From Aquila chrysaetos chrysaetos (taxonomy: Eukaryota > Chordata > Aves > Accipitriformes > Accipitridae), in the NCBI RefSeq assembly GCF_900496995.4, contig NW_024470382.1, positions 186,001-250,000 of the forward strand: a stretch of DNA of 64,000 nt. Direction: 5' to 3'. The notes under the pieces were generated by a model that worked only from the letters and a program-made list of their open reading frames with translations, ran no database searches and was not told the origin of the DNA. Position numbers and translations under genes: made by a program. This document shows positions 55,193 through 64,000 of this stretch, piece after piece; within the stretch, counting starts at the first letter, position 1; each line of letters starts with the position of its first letter.

Positions 55193-55265
55193 ATGGGTTC
55201 CCCCTTTTGGTGGTTGACAGCTATTCACATACTGACTTTTCAACGCAGATCATGCCTCATTACAG
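55193..55265 (+). CDS. Gene D leader (signal peptide) exon
   Basis: ATG at 55193, donor 'tacag|gtaaag', 73 bp, phase 1. It encodes MGSPFWWLTAIHILTF, then a polar end before the T-G junction. Mirrors the gene A leader in length, start and junction. Confidence 0.7.
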
Positions 55266-58200
55266 GTAAAGATAGTTCCATTTTGAATATATTTTAATAA
55301 AACAGCTTATTTCTGCCTAGGTTCATAGAAATGTCAAAGTCAAAAATAATGAGTACACATCTTTTTTCTTTTTAACTTAGACGACATAAAACATCAAATT
55401 AAAACACCAGATAAGACCCTGGTGCTGTCTGATACGTGTTAGGGTACCTGGGACATCTGCATAGGCTGGAAGATATGATAGGGCTGCCGGACACTTAGAA
55501 CCCTCTAGACTGGTGAATGGAGGGCAGCTGGGAAGCTCCAAGGTAACTCAGCACTAGACACCTAGGTGTAGCCAACTGAATTGTGCCCAAGGTTTTGGAT
55601 TTGGCTCGTGGATTTAGCTGTTTACGTTTAGCTTCCTAGAGGCAGGTGTCTGCATGCAAGCTTAGCATCTAGGGTAATATTCAGAGGCTCCTGCATTGGC
55701 ATCTACTGGTATTTCAGATGCTGTAGGGTCTTCTTGCTTCTTGATGTTCCAATATAGAACAGACCTACCATGTAGCCTGTGTCACGTTTGCCAATCCTGT
55801 GCCTATAGTATCTCAGGGCATCAAAGACGGATGTTCAAGGAACTCTATCCCACCCCATGAAAAGACTCACTGCCTGCTGTAGAATGAACTGAACAGACTA
55901 TTGGCTAGATCTCCATTGACTACAGTAGGAATGTAGTCAAGTCAACGGTTGAACTGGAAGCGGCAGGTCAGTGGCATGTCTCTGTTTATTCAAAGGTGGA
56001 AGTTTTGCTTTTAGTCCTCTTGATGATTAGGAAGCCTGGACATCTGTTTTTAGGTTCCCAGTTCTGGACCTGAATCCTGCTCCCTGTGAGTTATTCAGTG
56101 CCTAACCACAGACGCCTAGTGCAATTCTAAATGCTTTAGCGTATCTGAGATTTCCTGTTAAATGTGACAGAAGATCAGCATAGACTGGGGCTCTTGGGGC
56201 TTGATCAGATGCAATCCCCTACAGCATATGAAGTGACATTATATTTAATATTAAATATTTCCTACATGTTTCATGGTAGATTTTTAACTTGCTGTAGAAA
56301 AAAGTCAAGTTGCTGTGATACGACTTCTTTGCAAGTCCATGTTGGTTGCTATTTATTTTGTTATTTCCAAGAGCCTTCTTTCCATTCTGGTACCCTCCTT
56401 GGAACTGAAATGAGAATGGCTGCTATAAAATGTCCTGGTTTTCCCTTTTACTCCCTTTCAAAGACATATATTGTGGGTGGGATTCATCTCATGTATCTTT
56501 AGAAATCTGAAAGCTGCACATCTGACTTCAGTATAGCATCACCAAGGCTCCCAACACACAGCCCTTCCCCGTGAGAGCAAACCTCAAGTAAGCCCAACCT
56601 GGACACACCAGCCTCATTTTACCAGTGTCCTGGTTTAAACCCCAGCCAGCAATTAAGCACCACGCAGCCACTCACACACTCCCCCCCCACCCACTGGGAT
56701 GGGGGAGAGAACCAGGAAAAAAAAGTAAAACTTGTGGGTTGACATAAGAACAGTTTAATAGGACAGAAAGGAAGAAAATAATAACAACAATAATAAAATT
56801 ACAATAATAATAATAATAAAAGAATTGGAATATACAAAACAAGTGATGTGCAATGCAATTGCTCACCAGTTGCCAACAGATGCCCAGTTAGTTCCTGAGC
56901 AGTGATCCACCCTCCCGCCCCTGCTCTCCCCAGTTTATATACTAGGCATGACATCACATGGTATGGAATACCCCTTTGGCCACTTTGGTCAGGTGCCCTG
57001 GCTGTGTCCCATGCCAACTCTTGTGCCCCTCCAGCCTTCTTATTGGCTGGGCATGAGACGCTGAAAAATCCTTGACTTTAGACTAAGCGTTACTTAGCAA
57101 CAACTGAAAACATCAGTTATCAACATTCTTCTCATACCTAACTCAAAAACAGCGCTATACCAGCTACAAGAAAGAAAATTAACTCTATCCCAGTTAAAAC
57201 CAGGACAAAAGAAAAGATCTAGAAGAGAGAGTCGTTTGCCCTTTAACAAAGGCTGATGTCTGAGGCTGCCTGTTTCTCCCCATTCATTGCAAAGGGAACC
57301 TAGGACATCTAGCTCAGATGTAGATAACCAAATCATCATATATGTCATTCAGGTGCCAACACATGAATATCTAGTGTCCTTCTAGGCACTGCTATATTCT
57401 GGTCTGCTCTCCAGCTGCTCCTTCACATGAATGCAGATCTGCTGGAGTTCGTATGCCACATCTACCAGCACCATCAGGATGTCTTGCATACCCTAATGAC
57501 ATTTCAAATGATACTAGGTACCAATGTTTGGGCAATTGAATCCCACCTTTACTTTTTTGTTTGATAGATCCTGCACCCTGTGTTTGACCTTTTATGGACT
57601 TCTCAGTGTTCACCCATTTTCCATGACTTCTCAATAGCCATCACTTAATGGCCACGAAATTGCTTAAGTTAGTGTTCAAAGTACGGAAGGATAAACTCCA
57701 TGAGCCTCACATAATGTGAACATTACTCATCTAAGTAATCTGCCATGTCATTTTTTTAGTTTTCTTCTGGATTCCTCTCCTATTGACAGTGATATTGGTT
57801 CTATCGGTTGCCTGATGTAATGCTGTGAAAAATGTGATATGGACAAACAGAAACAACTGCTATTTTATTTTTACCCAGGTCAACTTATTAGCTCTCCTCC
57901 TAATAGTTCCATCATTGGAGTCATCGGAGAAAGTGTGGTTCTGCCCTGCCACGTTGTAGCAGATAACATTCCTGAGGTATTCTCTGTCCAGTGGATATTT
58001 CATGAGCTGTCTCAAAAAATAACTGTGAGCAGATATGATGGAAAGAATAAAATGGAGAAACAAGATGAGAGATTTCAAGGCAGAACAGAATTCTTCCACA
58101 GTGAATTTAGAGCTGGCAACATGTCTCTGCACTTGAAGAATGTCAGGAGCTCTGACAAAGGATCATACACTTGTGTGGTCTCTTTCAATGGCACATACCA

Positions 58201-61200
58201 TGATGTGTTGATTGAACTGCAAGTGGCAGGTTAGTGGCAATTCTCTCTCTTTTTATTTAAAGATGGAGCTGAACAGACACAAGTATATCCATCACTGACT
58301 GAGGGAATTATAATATAATTTTAATATAATTTGACACATAAACTGTCTTCATGGAGGGTTGTGTTTGATTTGAGTCAGTTTTCTCTAAATTAATGGCTAT
58401 ATCCAATATTTGAGGTAAGTTTTAGTCCTAGCTTGAGATACCTGTGTTTAGGTAACCGAACACAAGCAGCTGTGTGTGACCTGAGAGTACAATCTCCCTT
58501 CATACTCAATGAAAGCCCAGTCAGAAAGTTCAGGGAACCCTGCAATTATTCAGCTGATCAATGTAAAGTTGAATTTAGATTTCTACTGTGCAATCAACCA
58601 TGACTGAGCTGATTGTCCAGAGTTTCTCTGTGGTCAGCATAATCAATTGGTCCCATCCCAATACCTCGCCACTTACATTGCTGCTTGCCCACAGCAGGAG
58701 AACAAAGCAGTGGGTAGGACTTCATTGCTCCTATTTCTATTTCAGTATGTTAATAGATACCATCTTCATGGGTTGCTTCAATTAATGTAGTCGGCTTGGA
58801 AGTAGACAGTGTTCCTCCATGCTTTCCCTGCTACACAGGAACCAATTTCCGCTAGATAGGTATTGTGGCATCTCATATTGCAGCCAGATTCTGCTGAAGA
58901 TGTCCTCTTAGCTTTAAAACTCCAGATGAAGCAAAGATTTAACATCTAAGTAACACTGTAATTTAGTCTTCGGAAATCCTGAGTATAAACAATACAATTT
59001 TTTTGAACCATAGACCAGATGCATACCATGTCAGTAACAGTTTTACTTGAAATGATTAGCCTGAGACACTAACACATTCTGCTCTCACGGACAGATTGCA
59101 CTAGTTGTTCAGAGGCTTCCTGTAACCCGTTAATCATTGCAAGGATATGGGTTTCTTTTTTTCTTTTTTTACAAAATTCTGGGAAGTTCCACTGGCAACT
59201 TCATTCCAGAATAGCCATCCCCAGCTAGCTCTGTTTGCTGTAATTTCCATTAAATTGTTCCTTATTCTCAATCTGATAGACTCTGAATTGCTGACCGTTA
59301 AGAAACTTCAGGGCCTCGGTCTCTGTCACAGTTTAAATTCAGAAAAGTCTTTCTATGTATTTCCATACAAATACACATATAAAAAAAGAAGTGTTGAATT
59401 CAAGATAAGCCAGACAATTTCCCATTCTCAGTACTGGTTGAAATGGAGAATACGTATTCTTTTTCTTAGCTAGAGGTGGTGTGCCTTCCATTTTCCTGAG
59501 GAGTCACATGAAGCAGGGCATTGGCCTCACCTGCCACGCAGTTGGATGGTTTCCTAAACCCGAGGTGATTTGGCTGGATGGCCAAGGACAGGTCCGGAAG
59601 GAAGTATCAACCACAAAGATGACAATGATGCCTGCAGGTCTATACAGCGTTGTAACTTCCATGAACCTAAAACCGGGCTCTGACATGGAAGTCTCCTGCA
59701 GGATAGTCAACAATCTGCTAAATACAACGAGCGAGTCCCGAGTCCTGATCTCAGGTGGGTGAGCTCTGTAGTCACCTGCTTGTAAGATCAAAAAGACACT
59801 GTCTAAATGGCATGGGTCCAATTTTTATGTCATGAGCTGGCCTGAAGATGTATTTCCAGAATCAGTGTTGGAAAAAAGTTCATGAGAACTGCAGTCTTCT
59901 TCCACGTTTATTTCTAGTTGACTGCACAGCCTTTGACAGTACCCAGTAAATCAGGTTTTCCTCTTAAAAAGTGGTCAGGTAGTATCAAGACTTTCTGTGT
60001 TCAAATTTACACAAATTTACACAAATCTGTGTTCAAAGGCAGTCAACTTGTCAGAGCTGAATTAAAACAGATTAAGAATATAACTGTTTGCACATAAAAA
60101 AATTACATATTTCCTTAGCAATGGTCAAGCACTCTAAAAGCTTGCATTATCCAGAAACAGGTTACGAGGCCATTTAATAAGATGTGTGCTGACGGGTTTC
60201 ACAGAGCATTGCTGAAAACAAGAGTTATGGTCACAAGAGTTAAAGTGATAATTCCAACAGCTCACACATGTTTTTAGTCTATGTTTTTACCTTCCTTCTT
60301 TTTAATATGTGCATTACTGTGTGATCGTGGTGTGGATAATGTCATGCCTCCCTGTACTCTGTAGAACTTTACACATTTCTTTTTGCTAGGTATATAGACA
60401 AGCATCAGGTAGTCTGAAACAAGCCTCATAGGGCTGGACCCCAAAAAGAACTTCAGCACCACAAAGCCAGTGTCTAGGTCTGAAATGGGAACTAAAGTGC
60501 AGTGTAAAGCTCTTGAAGAAGTGTGTGAGGGAAGTCCCTTTCGGGGTGGCATCAAGAAATCCCAGAACATTGAGTGTGGAAACACCTGGAAAGAGGAAAC
60601 AGGAAAAATCCAATGTGGGGAATATCTTAAATCTTATTCTCCTTCTTGGCTTACACACTATACTCGGCAGGATGAATCAGACGTTCATTAAATCAAATTA
60701 AACAAGGGTGAACGTGTCTCTCTTGTCCAGTGGTGATGGTTTCTTCCATCATCTGCTCAGTTTAGTATGAAACGCAACACATCTGTGAAAAAAACTGAGA
60801 GCTGGTATTGCTGCCTTTCTCGTGACTCATGAACTGTGGAAACCTGTCTACCTCTCCCTGACATATCTTTCATAATTCTGAATCTGATACCCAGAGAAAG
60901 AATCTCCCTGGATTAGTCCTGTTGGGGAGGGCTAGATCTCTTCTTCAGCAACTTTACTAGGAAACTTCAACTAAAATACAAATTCACCATCTCCTCAGAC
61001 GTATTGACTGTATCCTAAGATATAACTGTCATTATGTTTTAATCATTAATAGAATATAACTCCTTTTGGTCATTTTTACAGATATTTTCTTTCCCTCCAT
61101 TTCAAAATGGCTGATTATCTTCCTCGTAATTTTATGTCTTAGCATGGTCCTAATTTCCACTGTATTTTCTAAGCTGAGAAGTAAGTATTTCTTTGTATGT

Positions 61201-64000
61201 TATTTCAGTCAACATACAGAAATATCAAAACAGTTCATATTGAAATCCATGACTGTAACAAAAGCTCACCAGTGATTGTTTAATGACCAAATTCAGGAAA
61301 TGGAACAAAAAAGGGGTGGGAAAGTACATGGTCTGAACAAAGAGGAAGGCAAATTGCATGTCCTTACCTCAGATGGCTTTAAGTCTGACAAGAGGAGCTC
61401 TGTGACCTAAACTACACATGTAGTTCCCTTTCTATAATTATTGGGGACATAACTCCATAGTGTTGTCAATGACACTAGAACCTAAATGACAAATCAGAGA
61501 GCTGATTTCTGTCAGTATTACTCTACAAAAACATGCAAAAAAGGTTTTTTTGCTCTTTTTTTAACCAGGTAATCACAAGAAAACAGTTAGATCGGGTAAG
61601 TAATGAGCAAGATGAATATGAAGATTATAACAATTTGTAAGTTGGAAGGTTTATTTGCATCCAAATGTTTTGTAGTTTTTAATTTTACTTTTACACAGCA
61701 CAATGTAATAAGTTCCAGTATGAGTTTTTTTCATTTGTGTTTTATAAACAGAATCTGTTTCCTTCTTTCATTAAGCTCTAGCCATTATTATATGCTGACT
61801 GACATACTCTACCATGTCGTACACATTCAAGGTTTGTTTGCAATTGTTCAAGAGTTAATTAATTGATCAGAAGCATTCCTTGGATTCCTTAGACTAGGAA
61901 GAACTAAATGAATTAAGCAAACAGTCAAGAGCAATTCAAGGATCCTACCTAAGGCCATCTCAAGACTCTGAAAGCAGCTTACTCTTTGAATACATCTGTT
62001 TGGTACTCACCACCTATGTCTGTACTTGAAAATAAAACGGACCAGTTGTCATAGAATCATAGGATGGTTTGAGTTGGAAGGGATCTTTAAAGATCATCTA
62101 GTCCAACACCACTGCAGTGGGGTGGGGGGACATGGCATAGCTCATGTGGATTTTGCTGAACTTTCTTGCTCACCAGGACAGAGTATTTACAGTTAAAACC
62201 ATCTATCGGGAATGGCCCTCAGCTCATGTTGTCACCTAGATGCTTACCTGCTTATTGTTTGGGAGAGTACTAATTGACCCATGCGATAACCATAGCAGGG
62301 ACAAATGAATTGCATGAATAATTTTATTCTGAGGCACATCTGGTTCTGTTCCCTGACCAGGTTTGGCAGTTGAGGATACACATATCGATTGGACCAGAAG
62401 GGATTTATTCCTGGTCTCTGAACCTCAGTTAGGCTATGGTTGGGCAAGACTCACCTAGGAAGGACTGGGTGTCTCGGAATGCTACCTCATTTTTTGTGAA
62501 CTCCATTAGAAATGAGACATGTCTTGGTATAAAAAATAAGAATTCTTTGGACTAACAAGAAGCCTTGGGAAGCTTATTACCTTAAATTAAATTAAAATTT
62601 TAACCCTACTTATTTCTGTTTGTACATAAAGTACACTGTTGTATGACAAGGGAAGTTTACAAGAATAATTAACATTATGATTCATTTTCTTTATTTTTCA
62701 GTGAAAGTGAAGATGGAAATGGAAGAAGGTAAAAGTCCTTTGAATTTGAAATGATGCTAAGATGTTCAGAGATCTCAAAGATGTAAATTCAGGGAAACAA
62801 TATTCAAATGTTGATTATCAGTACAGTAATTGCGGGAGTGGCAGCCCTTTTCAATGTTAAGGAAACCGTGACAATGACACATCATATCCCACGTAAGGTC
62901 TATTCTCTAGTGAAGACTGCAGATGTTTACAAGGAAGTAACATGGGCCAGCAGTGATCTTTTAAAAAACTCAAACCAAATCCCTGCTGTTGGATGGAAAG
63001 CTCTTAGCAAGCTTCTAGCACTCCTTCTCTCCCTAGTGACCTATCTTTCATCAGACCCATCTATTCAGACCTATCTTTCATCAGCTGAGTTGCCTGTAAA
63101 CCCTGTGAACTTTATTCACGGATCTCCACTGGGAGCTTGCATGCCTATGGCTCAATCCACTTTTGTACATACAGGTGCCCTGGAGCATTTGTGATGTCCT
63201 TGGTCATCCCATTTATTTCCTAGCTGCCACCCTGGAAGGAAGCAGTTACCTCATTGATCTTTGATTGTATCTGACAGATACAATTTGAACTAACAGAGCT
63301 TCTATGGGAGACCCTAGGTCTTTTAGAGACACCTACATAGCACTTGAGATACCCCAGGGCATCTCAAATGCACTAGGTGCCCAGGCACCTGAATAGCCCT
63401 CTTAAATGTAGTCAGTTAAGGCATGTTTTAAACAGGCTTTGAAAGAAGACCTCTACCAGCAATACATATAAGTCTTGTTCCCACCCTGCTTAATGAGTTT
63501 TTAAATAACTTGATGAGTTTTCTAAATATAATAAAGTTGAAATAGTGTGATACATTCATGCATTAAATTGTTGAATTGGATTTACTCAAAGCAGTTGACA
63601 GTGTAATCCAAGGATGCACTTGCTATATGGTTATGCAATTTGTGTATTGGTGTTGTTGAGTGCATTAAGCCGCTCTATCAAAGAGCTGATACAGATATCT
63701 GTGTACTGTCTTTTCTAGAAAAAAAACGACTGAAGTCGATGTTAGGTAAGATGCTTTTCTTGTTCATTGTGTTTAATTGTCTTTGTGTTAAAGTTATGCC
63801 CACTTTGGGGTTTTTTTCTGGCTTGGCTTGTTTGTTTGTTCTGGGTTTGATGGCACTTTTTAATGTGGTTAAGCATTTAAAATGAAATGCAAGGCTCAGC
63901 TGAATCAATGTGAAAAACTCCAGGCACAGTCCGAGATATTTACTTTTTTTTTTTTCCTTCCAGAAAAGAAAGGCTTGAAGTATTGTAGAATTTGTGTGTG
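55193..64000 (+). CDS. Gene D: butyrophilin-like receptor (3' end outside window)
   Basis: Plus-strand exons: leader 55193-55265, IgV 57879-58229, IgC 59470-59754, membrane 61082-61180, 27-bp tail exons 61569-61595, 62702-62728 and 63719-63745, and a further exon from 63964. All joints are phase 1; the complete exons sum to 889 bp without a stop. A B30.2 exon is expected beyond the window. Predicted type I surface protein like gene A, with which it forms a head-to-head pair. Exon lengths for leader, IgC, membrane and first tail exon equal those of gene A (73, 285, 99, 27). A solo LTR and V-exon relics sit in intron 1. Confidence 0.85.
55948..55975 (+). pseudogene. Relic of an IgV exon 3' end
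   Basis: Reads as VELEAAG followed by an intact-looking donor (gcag|gtcagtgg) and then an intron start like that after the real IgV exon ('tcagtggcatgtctctgtttattcaaagg' against 'ttagtggcaattctctctctttttatttaaag'). Sequence before it is not V-like. Probably what remains of a second V exon. Confidence 0.5.
56626..57207 (-). mobile_element. Solo LTR (minus strand)
   Basis: 582 bp, plus text TGTCCTGGTTTAAACCCC to TTAAAACCAGGACA, the reverse of the LTR at 18469-19044. A TATATAAA-type box appears on the minus strand near 56935-56942. I see no clear target duplication (accag and aaaga flank it). It lies in gene D intron 1. Confidence 0.88.
56783..56822. repeat. AAT/AAC trinucleotide run inside the LTR
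   Basis: Degenerate (AAT)n and (AAC)n tract within the solo LTR. Confidence 0.75.
57879..58229 (+). CDS. Gene D IgV domain
   Basis: 351 bp (117 codons), acceptor 'tttacccag', donor 'gcag|gttagt', phase 1. Hallmarks: SIIGVIGESVVLPC, FSVQW, FQGRTEFFHSEF, SDKGSYTCVV, ending IELQVAG. NSS, NMS and NGT sites. The ATG at 57839 lies before the acceptor in intron sequence and is not the start. Confidence 0.92.
59470..59754 (+). CDS. Gene D IgC domain
   Basis: 285 bp (95 codons), acceptor 'tttcttag', donor 'cag|gtgggt', phase 1. Core GIGLTCHAVGWFPKPEVIWLD and MEVSCRIVNNLLNTTSES, close to the gene A IgC exon. An NTT site is present. Confidence 0.92.
61082..61180 (+). CDS. Gene D transmembrane exon
   Basis: 99 bp, acceptor 'catttttacag', donor '|gtaagt', phase 1. 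It starts DIFFPSISK, then WLIIFLVILCLSMVLISTVF, ending in SKLR. Confidence 0.9.
61569..61595 (+). CDS. Gene D 27-bp tail exon 1
   Basis: Acceptor 'ttaaccag', donor '|gtaagt', phase 1, encoding SNHKKTVRS; counterpart of 43612-43638 in gene A. Confidence 0.7.
62047..62125 (-). mobile_element. Short CR1 3' fragment
   Basis: 'tgtcatagaatcataggatggtttgagttggaaggg' on the plus strand is the reversed CR1 3' end; only about 80 bp remain. Confidence 0.85.
62702..62728 (+). CDS. Gene D 27-bp tail exon 2
   Basis: Acceptor 'tttttcag', donor '|gtaaaa', phase 1, encoding VKVKMEMEE, strongly charged and coiled-coil-like. Confidence 0.7.
63719..63745 (+). CDS. Gene D 27-bp tail exon 3
   Basis: Acceptor 'cttttctag', donor '|gtaaga', phase 1, encoding EKKRLKSML. 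Confidence 0.7.
63964..64000 (+). CDS. Gene D tail exon 4 (runs to the window edge)
   Basis: Acceptor 'tttccttccag', then EKKGLKYC in phase 1, similar to exon 3 (EKKRLKSML). No donor is visible before the edge; it probably lies just beyond or is a weak site. Confidence 0.5.

Noticed and set aside
57839-57878. ATG at 57839 as the start of gene D
   Set aside because: It lies in intron sequence before a clear acceptor; homologous V exons all begin at the acceptor, and a fitting leader exon exists at 55193.
1-64000. CRISPR arrays, operons, bacterial promoters, tRNA or rRNA genes
   Set aside because: The window is vertebrate nuclear DNA with split genes; no such element was seen.

Overview
The window looks like bird genomic DNA. 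It carries several CR1 retrotransposon tails, avian-type ERV LTRs, and split immunoglobulin-superfamily genes built like butyrophilin (BTN) and avian B-G genes: leader, IgV, IgC, transmembrane exon, very short heptad-coding exons, then a B30.2 (PRY-SPRY) exon. I cannot name the species. The setting resembles a BTN/BG-like cluster (MHC-linked or similar), but no classical MHC gene is visible to prove linkage.

Layout. (1) 1-1606: minus-strand piece of an endogenous retrovirus, ending at a 100-N gap. (2) 2728-6136: four IgV exons in tandem on the plus strand, the last one broken, with no IgC, membrane or tail exons. (3) 9701-15354: a plus-strand ERV of the same family (protease, RT, RNase H, integrase, 3' LTR), with a second LTR inserted into its RNase H region. 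(4) 15684-33230, minus strand (gene B): leader, one IgV, two IgC-like domains, a short membrane segment, a large tandem array of heptad exons (about 19.5-27.2 kb), and a B30.2 exon. (5) 35.2-37.8 kb: a patchwork of LTR fragments in both orientations. (6) 38413-47742, minus strand (gene A): a complete 10-exon butyrophilin-like gene whose exons join in frame to about 496 residues. (7) 47.7-55.2 kb: mostly non-coding, with a long CR1 piece. (8) 55193 to beyond the end, plus strand (gene D): a second butyrophilin-like gene, head to head with gene A, with matching leader (73 bp), IgC (285 bp), membrane (99 bp) and first tail (27 bp) exon lengths.

Genes A, B and D probably encode type I cell-surface proteins: Ig domains outside, one membrane pass, a coiled-coil stalk inside, and (A and B) a B30.2 domain that in mammalian BTN3A1 senses internal ligands. 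Nearly all exon joints are phase 1 and nearly all exon lengths are multiples of three, so domains and heptads can be skipped or multiplied without a frameshift. The window shows this at work: tandem V exons on the left, a doubled C domain and multiplied heptads in gene B, and V-exon relics upstream of gene D.
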